Counted from the stretch's first letter, positions 26,650 through 38,031 are shown. The stretch: 64,000 nucleotides of DNA from Pseudomonas sp. MYb185 (GCF_002979975.1 NZ_PCQD01000004.1:316486-380485); one strand, 5' to 3'. The notes: generated by a model from the letters alone, not told the origin. Translations and numbers: made by a program.

Positions 26650-28089
26650 GTGACTCAAGCCCAATACGAGCAATGTCTGGATAACTGGACCGATCGCGAA
26701 GCGACCGCCGAAGCGATGATCCCGTTGATTGGACGTCTGTACCGTGAACACAATGTGGTCACCTCCATCTATGGCCGTGGTCTGGTCAATCGCTCCGTCA
26801 TCAGCCTGCTCAAGTCCCATCGTTTTGCCCGTCAGATCGATGACAGCGAGTTGTCAGTGCACGATACCTTTCCGGTGATCAAGGCGCTGCTGGACCTGAA
26901 TCTGGGGCCGGCCTCCATCGATCTGGCGCGCCTGGTGGTCAAGTTCCAGAAGGAAGGGGGCGATGATCTTGACGCCTTCCTGCGTCGGGAACTGGCCAGT
27001 GTCATCGGCCACAAGGGTGAGAAGCGGGAGGGGCGCGATGTCGTGCTCTACGGCTTCGGTCGCATCGGTCGTCTGCTGGCTCGCATCATGGTCGAGAAGG
27101 CTGGCGCCGGTGATGGTCTGCGCCTGCGCGCGGTAGTGGTTCGCAAGGGTGCGGAGAACGACCTGTCCAAGCGCGCCAGCCTGCTGCGCCGCGACTCGGT
27201 ACACGGCTCCTTCCAGGGCACCATCACCCTCGATGAAGAGAACAACACGCTGACCGCCAACGGCAACCAGATCCAGTTCATCTATGCCAGTGATCCGGCC
27301 AGCATCGATTACACCGCCTACGGTATCCAGGACGCCATTCTGGTCGACAATACCGGTGTATGGCGCGACGAAGCCGGCCTGTCCCAGCACCTCAAGTGCC
27401 CGGGCGTGAGCCAGGTAGTGCTGACTGCGCCGGGCAAGGGCAGCCTGAAGAACATCGTGCATGGCATCAACCATGCCTGGATCACCCCGGAAGACAAGAT
27501 CGTATCGGCCGCCTCCTGCACCACCAATGCCATCGTGCCGGTGCTGAAAGCGATCAACGACAAGTTCGGGATCCTCAATGGGCATGTGGAGACCGTTCAC
27601 TCCTACACCAACGACCAGAACCTGATCGACAACTTCCACAAGGGCAACCGCCGTGGCCGTAGCGCCGCGCTGAACATGGTCATCACCGAGACTGGTGCGG
27701 CCAAGGCGGTGGCCAAGGCATTGCCGGAGCTGGCCGGCAAGCTCAGCGGTAATGCCATTCGGGTGCCCACGCCAAACGTTTCCATGGCGATTCTGAACCT
27801 GAATCTGGAGAAGTCGACCAATCGCGAGGAGGTCAACGACTATCTGCGCTATATGGCCCTGCACTCCGAGCTGCACAAGCAGATCGACTTCACCAACAGC
27901 CAGGAAGTGGTGTCCACCGACTTCGTCGGCTCGCGGCATGCTGGTGTAGTGGATGCCGAGGCGACCATCTGCAACGACAACCGGGTCATTCTGTACGTCT
28001 GGTATGACAACGAGTTCGGTTACAGCTGCCAGGTAGTACGCATTCTGGAAGATATGGCGGGCGTCAACCCTCCGGCATTCCCGGCGTAG
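26650..28089 (+). CDS. gap: Glyceraldehyde-3-phosphate dehydrogenase, long form
   Basis: 479 residues from GTG 26650, preceded by AAGGA. An extra N-terminal helical region of about 130 residues precedes the normal GAPDH fold; NAD(P) motif GFGRIGRL (about 137-144) and catalytic Cys in SAASCTTNAIVP, with partner His in the YTNDQN region. This long form is the PA3001-type enzyme of pseudomonads, distinct from the usual 330-residue glycolytic Gap; it may work mainly in gluconeogenesis, but that cannot be read from the sequence. The frame is open further upstream to 26578, without a ribosome binding site. Confidence 0.93.
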   Translation: MTQAQYEQCLDNWTDREATAEAMIPLIGRLYREHNVVTSIYGRGLVNRSVISLLKSHRFARQIDDSELSVHDTFPVIKALLDLNLGPASIDLARLVVKFQKEGGDDLDAFLRRELASVIGHKGEKREGRDVVLYGFGRIGRLLARIMVEKAGAGDGLRLRAVVVRKGAENDLSKRASLLRRDSVHGSFQGTITLDEENNTLTANGNQIQFIYASDPASIDYTAYGIQDAILVDNTGVWRDEAGLSQHLKCPGVSQVVLTAPGKGSLKNIVHGINHAWITPEDKIVSAASCTTNAIVPVLKAINDKFGILNGHVETVHSYTNDQNLIDNFHKGNRRGRSAALNMVITETGAAKAVAKALPELAGKLSGNAIRVPTPNVSMAILNLNLEKSTNREEVNDYLRYMALHSELHKQIDFTNSQEVVSTDFVGSRHAGVVDAEATICNDNRVILYVWYDNEFGYSCQVVRILEDMAGVNPPAFPA

Positions 28090-28107
28090 GTGTAATATGT
28101 GGTAATC

Positions 28108-28133
28108 AAAAAAGGCGCTTCGGCGCCTTTTTT
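28108..28133 (+). terminator. Intrinsic terminator of gap
   Basis: An 11-bp stem closed by TTCG (28108-28118 with 28123-28133) includes A6 on one side and T6 on the other, 18 bp after the gap stop codon. Confidence 0.95.
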
Positions 28134-28411
28134 GTTGACGCCAGTTCTGCCGGCAGAATCGCTCTGCAACGCCACTTTCCATGTTGCCAGGGGATTGTCT
28201 GGCGCTGCGACACTATGCCGCGTAGAAACCCGAAAAAAGCACCTTCCGAGTAGCTTTAAAAGGCCATGATCTTTATACTTGGCAGGATTTTTCGATCAGG
28301 GTCGTGGCTGCATCGTCTGATTCTTCTCCTGTTAAGTTCAGCGGAGTGCATTAGTGCTCCAGGCACCGCCATTGCCCCTTCACAAATTCCACATGTGATC
28401 AGGCTATTCAT
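28134..28411 (+). promoter_or_regulatory. Upstream region of the nqr operon
   Basis: Together with the gap terminator this is a 322-bp gap without a gene. It must hold the nqr promoter; AT-rich patches lie near 28250-28290, but no -35/-10 pair is convincing. A short RNA hairpin (GGAGTGC/GTGCTCC with two G-U pairs) is possible near 28339-28356. No ribosome binding site is visible before nqrA. Confidence 0.4.
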
Positions 28412-29749
28412 ATGATAAAGATCAAGCGGGGCTTGGATCTGCCAATCACCGGCTCACCTGAACAACGCATCGAGGACGCACGTCCCGTCAGGAGCGTTGC
28501 GGTCATCGGTTTCGACTACCAAGGTATGAAACCTACGATGGAAGTGCAGGTCGGCGACCGGGTACAGGCAGGGCAGATCCTGTTCAGTGACAAGAAAACC
28601 CCCGGTGTGCTCTATACCGCACCCGTCAGTGGTGTGGTCAGCGCCTTGAACCGGGGCGAGAAGCGCGTGCTGCAGTCGGTGGTGATCGACGTCGAGGGCA
28701 GTGACTCCATCGACTTTGGCAGTCATGCCGCCGATAGTCTGGACAGTCTTGACGCCCAGTTGGTGCGTGACAAGCTGATCCGTTCCGGATTGTGGACCGC
28801 CCTGCGTACACGACCTTACAGCAAAGTCCCTGCGGTGGATGCCACGCCGTCCTCGATCTTCGTCACTGCCATCGACACGCATCCGCTGTCGGCCGATCCG
28901 GCCGTGGTGCTGCAAGGGTATGGCGTTGATTTCGAAAACGGCCTGAAGGTACTGTCGCGTCTGGCCGGCATCTGGTTGTGCAAGGCCGAGGGTGCGGCGA
29001 TTCCCGGTGAAAGCATTCCGGGTGTCCGCACTGAAAGCTTTGCCGGGCCGCATCCGGCCGGCCTGGTGGGTACCCATATCCACATGCTCGATCCGGTCAG
29101 CGAGAGTCGCCAGGTGTGGCATATCAACTATCAGGATGTCGTCGCGGTGGGCCGCCTGTTCACCAGCGGCCACCTGTCGGCCGAACGGGTAGTCGCCCTC
29201 GGTGGCCCCCAGGTTGAGCGGCCACGTCTGTTGCGTACCGTGCTGGGTGCGAACCTGGCCGAGCTGACTGCTGGTGAGATGAAGGCGGGCAACAACCGCA
29301 TCATCTCCGGGTCGGTGCTCGGTGGTCGCCTGGCGCGAGGTGCAGCGCAATTTCTTGGCCGATACCACCTGCAGGTCTCCGTCCTGTTGGAAGGCACCCA
29401 GCGTGAGCTGCTGCATTATCTGCGTGCCGGTACCGACAAGCACTCGATCCTGAATATCTTCATTTCCAAGCTCTCACCGTCGCGGCTATTCAACTTCACC
29501 ACCAGTACCAACGGCAGTCCTCGCGCCATGGTCCCGGTCGGCAACTACGAAGAGATCATGCCGCTGGATATCCTGCCCACCCAACTGCTGCGTTCGCTGA
29601 TCGTCGGTGATACCGACATGGCGCAGAAGCTCGGCTGTCTGGAACTGGACGAGGAGGACCTGGCGTTGTGCAGCTACGTATGTGCCGGTAAATACGAATA
29701 CGGCCCGATTCTGCGTGACAATCTCACGCACATCGAAAGGGAGGGTTGA
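28412..29749 (+). CDS. nqrA: Na+-translocating NADH:quinone reductase subunit A
   Basis: 445 residues. NqrA is the cytoplasmic-side subunit of Na+-NQR, involved in quinone binding. The start [18 protein letters not shown] and the biotinyl/lipoyl-like fold stretch [20 protein letters not shown] are typical. First of six subunit genes (nqrABCDEF), all tightly spaced, followed by two maturation genes. The complex oxidises NADH, reduces ubiquinone and pumps Na+ out. Confidence 0.96.
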   Translation: MIKIKRGLDLPITGSPEQRIEDARPVRSVAVIGFDYQGMKPTMEVQVGDRVQAGQILFSDKKTPGVLYTAPVSGVVSALNRGEKRVLQSVVIDVEGSDSIDFGSHAADSLDSLDAQLVRDKLIRSGLWTALRTRPYSKVPAVDATPSSIFVTAIDTHPLSADPAVVLQGYGVDFENGLKVLSRLAGIWLCKAEGAAIPGESIPGVRTESFAGPHPAGLVGTHIHMLDPVSESRQVWHINYQDVVAVGRLFTSGHLSAERVVALGGPQVERPRLLRTVLGANLAELTAGEMKAGNNRIISGSVLGGRLARGAAQFLGRYHLQVSVLLEGTQRELLHYLRAGTDKHSILNIFISKLSPSRLFNFTTSTNGSPRAMVPVGNYEEIMPLDILPTQLLRSLIVGDTDMAQKLGCLELDEEDLALCSYVCAGKYEYGPILRDNLTHIEREG

Positions 29750-29752
29750 TCA

Positions 29753-30964
29753 ATGGGGCTGCGTAGTTTTCTTGACAAGATCGAGCACCATTTCGAAAAG
29801 GGCGGCAAGCACGAGAAGTGGTACGCGCTGTACGAGGCGCTCGACACCTTTCTGTACAAACCGGCCAGCGTAACCAGGACCACCGCCCACGTGCGCGACG
29901 GCATCGATCTCAAGCGCATGATGATCACCGTCTGGCTGTGTACCTTCCCGGCGATGTTCTTCGGCATGTGGAACGTCGGTTACCAGGCCAACAGTGTGCT
30001 TGCGGTCAATCCGGAGCTGTTGGCTGCCCAGGATGGCTGGCGCTTCGCGATCATAGGCATGCTGGCGGGTTTCGACCCGGGCAGCATCTGGGACAATATC
30101 ATCCATGGCGCGACCTGGTTCGTACCGATCTATGTGGTGACCTTCGTCGTCGGTGGTTTCTGGGAAGTTCTGTTCGCCACCGTGCGCAGGCATGAAGTCA
30201 ATGAAGGCTTCTTCGTCACCTCGGTACTGTTCGCCCTGATCCTGCCGCCGAGCATTCCGCTGTGGCAGGTGGCTCTGGGCATCAGCTTCGGTGTGGTGAT
30301 CGGCAAGGAGATCTTCGGGGGTACCGGCAAGAACTTCCTCAACCCGGCGCTGACCGGTCGCGCCTTCCTGTTCTTCGCCTACCCGGCGCAGATTTCCGGT
30401 GATGCAGTCTGGACCGCAGTGGATGGTTTCAGTGGCGCCACTGCGCTGAGCATGGCTGGCGCTGGCGGCGTCGATGCGCTGGTCAACGGTGGGCTCAGCT
30501 GGATGGATGCCTTCATCGGCACCATGCAGGGCTCTATCGGCGAAACCAGCACCCTGGCCATCTTCATCGGCGGTGCGGTGCTGCTGATGACCAAGATCGC
30601 CTCCTGGCGCATCGTCGCCGGGGTGATGATCGGCATGATCGGTCTGAGCATGGTCTTCAATGCCATCGGCTCGGAGACCAATCCCATGTTCTCCATGCCC
30701 TGGTACTGGCACATGGTCACCGGCGGCTTCGCCTTCGGCATGATCTTCATGGCAACCGATCCGGTCTCGGCGTCGATGACCAACCTCGGCAAGTGGATCT
30801 TCGGTGGTCTGATCGGAGTCATGGTGGTATTGATCCGGGTAGTCAACCCGGCCTTCCCCGAGGGCATGATGTTGGCGATCCTGTTTGCCAACCTGTGTGC
30901 GCCGCTGATCGACTATTTCATCATCCAGGCTAATATCAAGCGGAGGCTGGCACGCCATGTCTAG
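29753..30964 (+). CDS. nqrB: Na+-translocating NADH:quinone reductase subunit B
   Basis: 403 residues, about ten membrane helices. It carries one covalent FMN on Thr230 in SGAT and also binds riboflavin and quinone in the known enzymes. It starts 3 bp after nqrA and overlaps nqrC by 8 bp, so translation is probably coupled. FMN attachment would be done by ApbE, encoded downstream. Confidence 0.96.
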   Translation: MGLRSFLDKIEHHFEKGGKHEKWYALYEALDTFLYKPASVTRTTAHVRDGIDLKRMMITVWLCTFPAMFFGMWNVGYQANSVLAVNPELLAAQDGWRFAIIGMLAGFDPGSIWDNIIHGATWFVPIYVVTFVVGGFWEVLFATVRRHEVNEGFFVTSVLFALILPPSIPLWQVALGISFGVVIGKEIFGGTGKNFLNPALTGRAFLFFAYPAQISGDAVWTAVDGFSGATALSMAGAGGVDALVNGGLSWMDAFIGTMQGSIGETSTLAIFIGGAVLLMTKIASWRIVAGVMIGMIGLSMVFNAIGSETNPMFSMPWYWHMVTGGFAFGMIFMATDPVSASMTNLGKWIFGGLIGVMVVLIRVVNPAFPEGMMLAILFANLCAPLIDYFIIQANIKRRLARHV

Positions 30965-31748
30965 TCAGAAAGAATCCACCGTCCGCACGCTGGTCGTTGC
31001 CCTGCTGGTGTGCCTGGTCTGTTCCGTACTGGTGGCAGGGGCGGCTGTTGCGCTGCGCCCGACGCAGATCGAAAACGCATTGCTGGATAAGCAACGCAAC
31101 ATCCTGGCCATTGCAGGCCTGGGGGATGCGTCGATGTCCGGCGCTGAGATCAAGGCGCTGTTCGATGAGCGTATTGTCGCTCGTCTGGTCGACCTGGAAA
31201 CCGGCCGGTTCAGCGATGAGTTCGATGCCGATACCTTTGATCCGCTGCGGGCTGCCAAGGACCCGGCGTTGTCGAAAAACCTGTCTGGCAGCGAGGATAT
31301 CGCCTCGATCAACCGCCGCGAGAACTACAGCGTGGCGTACATCGTCGAGGATGCCGACAGACAGATGGAGACCCTGATTCTGCCGGTCCGCGGCTACGGC
31401 TTGTGGTCCACACTGCATGGGTTCCTGGCCCTGCGCGCCGACCTCAATACCGTACAGGGCTTCGGCTTCTATCAGCATGCCGAAACCCCCGGTCTCGGCG
31501 GCGAGGTGGACAACCCGAACTGGCGTGGCCAGTGGCCCGGCAAGCAGATCTTCAGCGAAGACGGCAAGCTGGCCATCCGGATACTCAAAAGCAGTGTCGA
31601 TTCCGGCAGTCCGAATGCCCATCATCAGGTCGATGGGCTGGCGGGAGCCACGCTGACCGTGAACGGAGTCAACCACCTGCTGGAGTACTGGCTGGGCGAG
31701 AATGGCTTCGGTCCCTTTATCGATAACCTGCGTGCAGGGGAGGCTTGA
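30957..31748 (+). CDS. nqrC: Na+-translocating NADH:quinone reductase subunit C
   Basis: 263 residues with one N-terminal membrane anchor ([22 protein letters not shown]) and a periplasmic FMN domain. The second covalent FMN site is Thr232 in AGATLT. Overlaps nqrB by 8 bp. Confidence 0.95.
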   Translation: MSSQKESTVRTLVVALLVCLVCSVLVAGAAVALRPTQIENALLDKQRNILAIAGLGDASMSGAEIKALFDERIVARLVDLETGRFSDEFDADTFDPLRAAKDPALSKNLSGSEDIASINRRENYSVAYIVEDADRQMETLILPVRGYGLWSTLHGFLALRADLNTVQGFGFYQHAETPGLGGEVDNPNWRGQWPGKQIFSEDGKLAIRILKSSVDSGSPNAHHQVDGLAGATLTVNGVNHLLEYWLGENGFGPFIDNLRAGEA

Positions 31749-31750
31749 GC

Positions 31751-32419
31751 ATGTCACAGCCGACAATCAAACAGGTCCTGCTGGACCCGATTTTCAACAA
31801 CAACCCCATCGGCCTGCAGATCCTCGGCATCTGCTCGGCGCTGGCGGTCACCTCGAACCTGAAGACCGCGCTGGTGATGAGTATCGCACTGACGCTGGTG
31901 ACCGGTTTTTCCAGCATGTTCATCTCGATGATCCGCAGCCAGATCCCCAGTGCGATCCGCATGATCGTCCAGGTGGTGATCATCGCCTCGCTGGTGATCG
32001 TGGTGGATCAGGTGCTCAAGGCCTATGCCTATGCCCTGAGCAAGCAGCTGTCGGTGTTCGTCGGCTTGATCATCACCAACTGTATCGTCATGGGGCGCGC
32101 CGAAGGTTTCGCCATGCAGAACCCGCCGGTGCTGTCATTCTTCGACGGCATTGGCAACGGCCTGGGTTACAGCGCCATGCTGATTGGCTTGGGTATCGTG
32201 CGTGAGCTGTTCGGTGCCGGCACGCTGATGGGTTATGAAATCATCAGCACGGTCAATAACGGTGGCTGGTATCAGCCCAATGGTATGTTGCTGTTGCCGC
32301 CTTCGGCGTTCTTCCTGATCGGCCTGTTCATCTGGGCGCTGCGCAGCTGGAAGAGGGAGCAGGTGGAGAAACCGGACTTCAAGATGGCTCCACAGGTATC
32401 CAACAAGGAGGCCTTTTGA
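31751..32419 (+). CDS. nqrD: Na+-translocating NADH:quinone reductase subunit D
   Basis: 222 residues, six membrane helices, related to NqrE in an inverted topology. The two together hold a [2Fe-2S] centre at the membrane in solved structures. [26 protein letters not shown] is the usual start, so ATG 31751 is preferred over the upstream TTG. It overlaps nqrE (TGATG). Confidence 0.95.
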   Translation: MSQPTIKQVLLDPIFNNNPIGLQILGICSALAVTSNLKTALVMSIALTLVTGFSSMFISMIRSQIPSAIRMIVQVVIIASLVIVVDQVLKAYAYALSKQLSVFVGLIITNCIVMGRAEGFAMQNPPVLSFFDGIGNGLGYSAMLIGLGIVRELFGAGTLMGYEIISTVNNGGWYQPNGMLLLPPSAFFLIGLFIWALRSWKREQVEKPDFKMAPQVSNKEAF

Positions 32420-33027
32420 TGGAACACTATATCAGTCTGTTCGTGAAGGCCGTGTTCGTCGAGAACATGGCCCTGGCGTTCTTCCTCGGCATGTGTACCT
32501 TCCTGGCTATCTCGAAGAAAGTCGAGACAGCGCTCATGCTCGGGATTGCCGTTTTGGTGGTTCAGGTAGTTACCGTACCGGCTAACAACCTGCTCTACAC
32601 CTATCTGCTTCGGGACGGCGCTCTAAGCTGGGCCGGGTTGCCAGACGCAGACCTGAGCTTCCTCGGTCTGCTGTGCTATATCGGCCTGATTGCGGCGCTT
32701 GTGCAGATCATGGAAATGGTCATGGACAAGTACATTCCTGCGCTATATGGGGCGCTCGGGATCTTCCTGCCCTTGATTACCGTGAACTGCGCCATCATGG
32801 GCGGCACCTTGTTCATGGTCGAGCGCGATTATAACTTCAGCGAAAGTGTCGTTTATGGGGTGGGTTCCGGTTTTTCCTGGGCACTGGCCATCGTGCTGCT
32901 GGCGGCCATCAGAGAGAAGCTCAAGTACAGTGATGTGCCAGCAGGGCTGCAGGGGTTGGGTATCACCTTCATTACTGTGGGTTTGATGTCGTTGGGCTTT
33001 ATGTCCTTCTCCGGCGTGCAACTATAA
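32419..33027 (+). CDS. nqrE: Na+-translocating NADH:quinone reductase subunit E
   Basis: 202 residues, six membrane helices; [28 protein letters not shown] is the standard N-terminus. Cys residues in FFLGMC and in VNCAIMGG match those that bind the NqrD/E iron-sulfur centre. Its ATG shares the A of the nqrD stop codon. Confidence 0.95.
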   Translation: MEHYISLFVKAVFVENMALAFFLGMCTFLAISKKVETALMLGIAVLVVQVVTVPANNLLYTYLLRDGALSWAGLPDADLSFLGLLCYIGLIAALVQIMEMVMDKYIPALYGALGIFLPLITVNCAIMGGTLFMVERDYNFSESVVYGVGSGFSWALAIVLLAAIREKLKYSDVPAGLQGLGITFITVGLMSLGFMSFSGVQL

Positions 33028-33037
33028 GGGAGCGGAC

Positions 33038-34264
33038 ATGTCGATTCTTGATTTATTGCTACCCATCGCGATGTTCACTGGCATCGTGCTGGTGCTGGTG
33101 GTAATTATTCTGCTGGCCCGTACCCGGCTGGTTTCCAGTGGCGATGTCAGTATTGAAATTAACGGCGAGAAAACCATTACCGTGCCGGCGGGGGGCAAGT
33201 TGCTGGGCACCCTGGCGGATAATGGTATCTTCCTTTCTTCGGCTTGCGGTGGCGGCGGTACCTGTGCCCAGTGCAAATGCATGGTGGAAAGTGGTGGCGG
33301 TGAGATGCTGGCCACTGAGGAAAGCCACTTCAACAAGCGCGAAGCCCGGGAGGGCTGGCGTCTATCCTGCCAGACACCAGTCAAGCAGGATATGAAGATC
33401 AAGGTCCCGGAAGAGGTATTCGGGGTCAAGAAGTGGGAGTGCGTGGTTGAATCCAACCCCAACGTGGCGACCTTCATCAAGGAGCTGACGCTGCGCCTGC
33501 CGGAAGGCGAGAACGTGGATTTCCGCGCTGGTGGGTACGTACAGTTGGAATGCCCGCCTCACACGGTGCACTACAAGGATTTCGATATTCAGCCTGAATT
33601 TCATCCCGATTGGGACAAGTTCGATATCTGGCGCTATGTGTCCAAGGTCGATGAGTCGGTGATCCGCGCCTACTCCATGGCCAATTACCCGGAAGAGAAG
33701 GGGATCGTCAAGTTCAATATACGTGTGGCTACCCCCCCGCCAGGTCAGGATCATATCCCGCCGGGCATCATGTCTTCCTATGTATTCAGCCTCAAGCCGG
33801 GCGACAAGATCACCGTGTATGGGCCCTTCGGTGAGTTCTTCGCCAAGGATACCGATGCGGAGATGGTGTTCATCGGCGGCGGCGCCGGTATGGCACCGAT
33901 GCGCTCGCACATATTGGATCAGTTGCTGCGACTCAAGAGCACGCGCAAGATGTCCTTCTGGTATGGTGCACGTTCGCTGCGAGAAGCCTTCTATGTCGAT
34001 GAGTACGATAAGTTGGCGTCCGAGCACGAGAACTTCGAGTGGCATCTGGCGCTGTCGGATGCCCTGCCCGAAGACAACTGGGAGGGGCCTACCGGCTTCA
34101 TCCACAATGTGCTGTACGAGAATTATCTGAAGGACCACCCGGCCCCGGAAGATTGTGAGTTCTACATGTGTGGGCCGCCGATGATGAACGCGTCGGTGAT
34201 CAAGATGCTGGAGGAACTGGGGGTTGAACCCGAGAACATCCTGCTCGATGACTTTGGCGGCTGA
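33038..34264 (+). CDS. nqrF: Na+-translocating NADH:quinone reductase subunit F
   Basis: 408 residues. An N-terminal membrane helix (8-27) is followed by a ferredoxin-like [2Fe-2S] domain with Cys70, Cys76, Cys79 and Cys111, then a ferredoxin reductase-like part with the FAD site RAYSMANYP and the NADH site [12 protein letters not shown]. It is the electron entry point from NADH. Confidence 0.97.
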   Translation: MSILDLLLPIAMFTGIVLVLVVIILLARTRLVSSGDVSIEINGEKTITVPAGGKLLGTLADNGIFLSSACGGGGTCAQCKCMVESGGGEMLATEESHFNKREAREGWRLSCQTPVKQDMKIKVPEEVFGVKKWECVVESNPNVATFIKELTLRLPEGENVDFRAGGYVQLECPPHTVHYKDFDIQPEFHPDWDKFDIWRYVSKVDESVIRAYSMANYPEEKGIVKFNIRVATPPPGQDHIPPGIMSSYVFSLKPGDKITVYGPFGEFFAKDTDAEMVFIGGGAGMAPMRSHILDQLLRLKSTRKMSFWYGARSLREAFYVDEYDKLASEHENFEWHLALSDALPEDNWEGPTGFIHNVLYENYLKDHPAPEDCEFYMCGPPMMNASVIKMLEELGVEPENILLDDFGG

Positions 34265-34265
34265 T

Positions 34266-35288
34266 ATGTTGCGTTGGCTTTTCTGGCCCGTCGGTGCTGT
34301 TGCCTTGGCAGCAGCCCTGACGGGCTGTTTCAATTCTGCAGAGCCGGTGGCCGAGATCTACGGTCCGACCATGGGCAGTACCTATTCGATCAAATGGGTG
34401 GGGGGGGAAGGAACGCCGCCGCCAGCCGAGGTCAAGACCCTGATCGATCAAATGCTGGAGGAGTTCGAAAGTATCGCCTCCACCTGGCGCCCCGACTCGG
34501 ACCTGTCGCGCTTCAATGCGGCACCGGCGGGCACCTGCCAGGAGATGCCGCAACCGATCCTGGATCTGGTGCTGTTGGCGCAGCAGCTGCATGAGGACAG
34601 TGGTGGCAGCTTTGACCTGACCCTGGAGCCGCTGATGCACTTGTGGGGGTTTCATGGGGATATTGGCTCACAGCAGGTGCCGGACCCGCGGCAGTTGGCC
34701 GAGGCCATGGCGCGCACCGGACATGAGCATCTGCATATCCGTGGCCGGCAACTGTGCAAGGACACCCAGCTGGAACTGGATGTGAGTGGCATTGCTGCCG
34801 GCTATATGGTCGACGAAGTAGCCGAACGTCTGATGGCCATGGGCATCAAAGACTATATGGTGGAGCTTACCGGGGAACTGAAGGCTGACGGCCAGAAGCC
34901 GGGGGGGAGTCCCTGGCGCATTGCCGTGGAGGAGCCCCGGGACGAAAGCCGGGTCGCGCAGCTGGTATTGCCCCTGCGCGGCTATGGCGTTTCCACCTCT
35001 GGTGATTACCGCAACTACTTCGAGCACGAAGGGCAGCGGTACTCGCACACCTTCGACCCGGTCAGCGGCAAGCCGGTGATGCACGACCTGGCCGCCGTGA
35101 CGGTACTGCACGAGTCCGCCGCCTGGGCCGATGGGCTGTCCACCACCTTGCTGGTGAAGGGCTCGGAGCGCGGCTGGGATTATGCGCTGGAGCACGATAT
35201 TCCGGCGTTGTTCGTCATTCGTCAGGGGGATGGCTTCGTATCCCGCAGCACTCCCCGATTCATCGCCCTGCAACAGGGCAAGGAGTAG
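34266..35288 (+). CDS. apbE: FAD:protein FMN transferase (ApbE lipoprotein)
   Basis: 340 residues. An N-terminal lipoprotein signal ends at the lipobox LTGC. The ApbE domain shows MGSTYSIKW and the SGIAAGYMVDEVAE stretch. ApbE attaches FMN from FAD to Thr in (S/A)GAT motifs, here on NqrB and NqrC, in the periplasm. The ATG at 34266 lies one base past the nqrF stop. The position inside the nqr operon fits this role. Confidence 0.95.
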   Translation: MLRWLFWPVGAVALAAALTGCFNSAEPVAEIYGPTMGSTYSIKWVGGEGTPPPAEVKTLIDQMLEEFESIASTWRPDSDLSRFNAAPAGTCQEMPQPILDLVLLAQQLHEDSGGSFDLTLEPLMHLWGFHGDIGSQQVPDPRQLAEAMARTGHEHLHIRGRQLCKDTQLELDVSGIAAGYMVDEVAERLMAMGIKDYMVELTGELKADGQKPGGSPWRIAVEEPRDESRVAQLVLPLRGYGVSTSGDYRNYFEHEGQRYSHTFDPVSGKPVMHDLAAVTVLHESAAWADGLSTTLLVKGSERGWDYALEHDIPALFVIRQGDGFVSRSTPRFIALQQGKE

Positions 35289-35292
35289 AACC

Positions 35293-35526
35293 ATGCTTTG
35301 GGTCGTGACTTTTTCGGTGATGCTGCTATGTGTCGCCGGTATGGCGGTTGGCGTCATGGCCGGCCGCAAGCCGATTGCCGGTTCCTGCGGCGGTATCGGA
35401 GCTATGGGGGCGGATGCCAGCTGCAGTCTGTGTGGCGGCAACCCCAACAAGTGCGAGGAGTCGAAGCAGGAAACCGGTTCGACAGCCCCCCCGGCATTGG
35501 GCTACGACGCCACTCAGAGAAAGTGA
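35293..35526 (+). CDS. nqrM: Na+-NQR maturation protein NqrM
   Basis: 77 residues: one N-terminal membrane helix (VVTFSVMLLCVAGMAVGVMAG) and a Cys-rich segment SCGGIGAMGADASCSLCGG followed by another Cys, the NqrM (DUF539) signature. NqrM is needed to insert the iron site between NqrD and NqrE. AGGAG precedes the ATG. Confidence 0.95.
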   Translation: MLWVVTFSVMLLCVAGMAVGVMAGRKPIAGSCGGIGAMGADASCSLCGGNPNKCEESKQETGSTAPPALGYDATQRK

Positions 35527-35579
35527 ATGGCGCAGGCTGCACAGGAATCTATCTGAGGATTGCTACAGGACCGAATTGA

Positions 35580-36977
35580 ATGGCTGTTTACAACTATGAT
35601 GTGGTAGTGCTGGGCGCAGGCCCGGCGGGAGAGGGAGCTGCGGTCAACGCGGCGAAGCTGGGACGCAGGGTTGCGGTGATCGAGGAACGGAACATGGTGG
35701 GCGGCAACTGCGTTCACCTGGGTACCATTCCGTCCAAGGCGCTGCGCTATTCGGTCAAGCAGATTATTCAATTCAATACCAATCCGGTATTTCGCACGGT
35801 GGGCGAGCCACGGGACTTTTCCTTCCCGGATGTGCTCAAGAGCGCGGAAAAGGTCATTTCCCGTCAAGTACGTTCGCGTAATAGCTACTACGCGCGTAAC
35901 CGCATCGATCTGTTCTTCGGCAAGGGTAGTTTTGCCGATGCCCATACCATCGAGCTGGTCAACGCCGAAGGGGCTGTGGACCGGCTCGTGGCTCAGGAAG
36001 TCATTATTGCCACTGGCTCAAGGCCGTACCGTCCGGCGGATGTCAATTTCAACCACCCGCGGATATATGACAGCGATACCATCTTGCAGCTCAACCATAC
36101 TCCGCGCACATTGATCATCTACGGTGCTGGGGTCATCGGCTGCGAATATGCCTCCATCTTTTGTGGGCTGGGAGTCAAGGTGGATCTGATCCACAACCGC
36201 GACCGCCTGCTGAGCTTCCTCGATGACGAGATTTCCGATGCTTTGAGCTACCATCTGCGCAACAGCATGGCGCTCATCCGTCACAACGAGGAGTACGAAA
36301 AGATCGAGGGACTGGACGGCGGCGGAGTGGTACTGCACCTGAAATCAGGCAAGAAGATCAAGGGTGACGCGTTACTCTGGTGCAATGGCCGCTCCGGCAA
36401 TACGGATGGCCTGGGGTTGGAGAACATCGGCCTGCAGTCCAACAGTCGCGGCCAGGTGTTGGTGGACGAGAACTATCGCACCGAGGTGCCCAACGTCTAT
36501 GCGGCCGGGGATGTGATCGGCTGGCCAAGCCTGGCCAGTGCTGCCTTCGACCAGGGACGTTCGGCGGCGGGGAATATTGTGGAGAATGACAGCTGGCGGT
36601 TCGTTGATGACGTGCCGACCGGCATCTACACCATTCCCGAGATCAGCTCGCTGGGCAAGACGGAGCGTGAGCTGACCAGCGAAATGGTGCCCTACGAGGT
36701 GGGCCAGGCCTTCTTCAAGAGCATGGCACGGGCGCAGATCAGCTGCGAGCCGGTGGGCATGCTGAAGATCCTGTTTCATCGCGAGACGCTGCAGGTGCTT
36801 GGGATCCATTGCTTCGGCGACCAGGCCTCCGAGATCGTGCATATCGGCCAGGCAATCATGAGTCAGAAGGGGGAGGCCAATACCATCAAGTACTTCGTCA
36901 ATACCACCTTCAACTACCCGACCATGGCGGAGGCCTATCGGGTCGCCGCGCTGGACGGCCTCGGCCGGCTGTTCTGA
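35580..36977 (+). CDS. sthA: Soluble pyridine nucleotide transhydrogenase
   Basis: 465 residues, a flavoprotein disulfide reductase fold without the redox disulfide: the segment reads [13 protein letters not shown], where only one Cys remains. FAD motif [10 protein letters not shown] (12-21) and NAD motif [12 protein letters not shown]. SthA moves reducing equivalents from NADPH to NAD+. It follows nqrM by 53 bp; a shared transcript is possible. The protein ends with the usual dimer interface [20 protein letters not shown]. Confidence 0.95.
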   Translation: MAVYNYDVVVLGAGPAGEGAAVNAAKLGRRVAVIEERNMVGGNCVHLGTIPSKALRYSVKQIIQFNTNPVFRTVGEPRDFSFPDVLKSAEKVISRQVRSRNSYYARNRIDLFFGKGSFADAHTIELVNAEGAVDRLVAQEVIIATGSRPYRPADVNFNHPRIYDSDTILQLNHTPRTLIIYGAGVIGCEYASIFCGLGVKVDLIHNRDRLLSFLDDEISDALSYHLRNSMALIRHNEEYEKIEGLDGGGVVLHLKSGKKIKGDALLWCNGRSGNTDGLGLENIGLQSNSRGQVLVDENYRTEVPNVYAAGDVIGWPSLASAAFDQGRSAAGNIVENDSWRFVDDVPTGIYTIPEISSLGKTERELTSEMVPYEVGQAFFKSMARAQISCEPVGMLKILFHRETLQVLGIHCFGDQASEIVHIGQAIMSQKGEANTIKYFVNTTFNYPTMAEAYRVAALDGLGRLF

Positions 36978-36998
36978 CCTGCCACCTGTCTGGTGCGG

Positions 36999-37730
36999 TC
37001 AGTCGGCCGCGCCAGACTCCAGTACCGTGACAGCCAGTTGCGGTACATCGGTGATCAGGCTATCGACTCCCATCTCGCGCAATTGCAGCATCAGCTGCGG
37101 CTCGTTCACCGTCCACACCGAAACGTGCAGGCCGTGCTGGTGTGCCTGGGCGACTCTGGCCGGGGTGCACAGCTTCCAGCTCAGCACCAGAAAGCGGCAC
37201 TGATAGCGCAGGGCGCTCTTGACCGGGTCCAGCAGGCCATACTCCTCGACCAGTCCGGTCGGTAGCGGGCAGCCACTATCCCGGGCATGGCGCAACAGCG
37301 CACGACTGGATGAGGTGATCACCACCTTGTCTGCCAGGCCGTGGGCATCGACCAGCCGGGTAATGGCATCGATCACCCGGCGTGACTGCGCCGGCGATCC
37401 GCTCTTGACTTCCAACTGATAGTGCTCGAATTCCGGGCAGGCCTGGAACAGTTGTTCCAGAGTGGGAATCGGGCAGGGCTCCGCCCAGCCGGCCAGACCG
37501 AGGCGGGCGTCGATGCGGGTCAGATCGGCGGCGCGCAGGGCCGCGACCTTGCCCTTGATGCCGGTGGTGCGCTTGAGAGTCGGATCATGGATGACCATCA
37601 ATTGATGGTCAGACGACAGGTGCAGGTCCAGCTCCACCCGGGTCACCCCAGCCTGCAGCGCCTTGCGGAAGCTGGGCAGGGTGTTCTCCGGGGCTTCGCC
37701 GCGAGCACCGCGATGGCCGTAGATGAGCAT
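36999..37730 (-). CDS. Glycerophosphodiester phosphodiesterase
   Basis: 243 residues, a GDPD TIM barrel (UgpQ-like, cytoplasmic since there is no signal peptide). Catalytic motifs: HRGARGEAPENT (His7) and ELDLHLSSDHQLMVIHD (Glu-x-Asp and the second His). It splits glycerophosphodiesters from phospholipid turnover into glycerol-3-phosphate and an alcohol. It is 7 bp downstream of the small exported protein gene on the same strand, so the three minus-strand genes are probably one operon. Confidence 0.92.
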   Translation of the reverse strand: MLIYGHRGARGEAPENTLPSFRKALQAGVTRVELDLHLSSDHQLMVIHDPTLKRTTGIKGKVAALRAADLTRIDARLGLAGWAEPCPIPTLEQLFQACPEFEHYQLEVKSGSPAQSRRVIDAITRLVDAHGLADKVVITSSSRALLRHARDSGCPLPTGLVEEYGLLDPVKSALRYQCRFLVLSWKLCTPARVAQAHQHGLHVSVWTVNEPQLMLQLREMGVDSLITDVPQLAVTVLESGAAD

Positions 37731-37737
37731 GGGGTCT

Positions 37738-38031
37738 TCAGTTGCCGGTGGGGATGTGTTGGCGCACGCTGTGGATCACCTTGTCATGTTCGAAGTAGAC
37801 GCTGAAACCCGGATAGTCCCAGCGGCTGATCGGTGGTTGGCCGACCGCCGCGTGACGGGTGGTCGGCGCACCGTGGCGCTGCTGTACCGCGCTGGTGCTG
37901 GTGCCGCGCTGGGGCAGATCGAGTTGCTGGCTGACCGCCTGCTGGCCCAGCGGTATGGACAGGGTCTCGGCCTGTACGATGGTGGCGGCAAACAGGGTGG
38001 TGACCAGGGTCAGGGGCAGAAGTCGTTTCAT
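37738..38031 (-). CDS. Small exported protein of unknown function
   Basis: 97 residues with a clear signal peptide (MKRLLPLTLVTTLFAATIVQA, cleavage near residue 21). The mature part is about 75 residues and ends with a motif-like stretch WDYPGFSVYFEHDKVIHSV. A similar small periplasmic protein lies at this place in P. aeruginosa, as I recall. AAAGGA lies before the ATG at 38031, which also overlaps the stop of the PilZ gene (ATGA). Confidence 0.8.
   Translation of the reverse strand: MKRLLPLTLVTTLFAATIVQAETLSIPLGQQAVSQQLDLPQRGTSTSAVQQRHGAPTTRHAAVGQPPISRWDYPGFSVYFEHDKVIHSVRQHIPTGN

Noticed and set aside
35464-35480. Second PsrA-like site in nqrM (GAAACCGGTTCG)
   Set aside because: It is inside coding sequence, its right half is incomplete, and codon use explains it.
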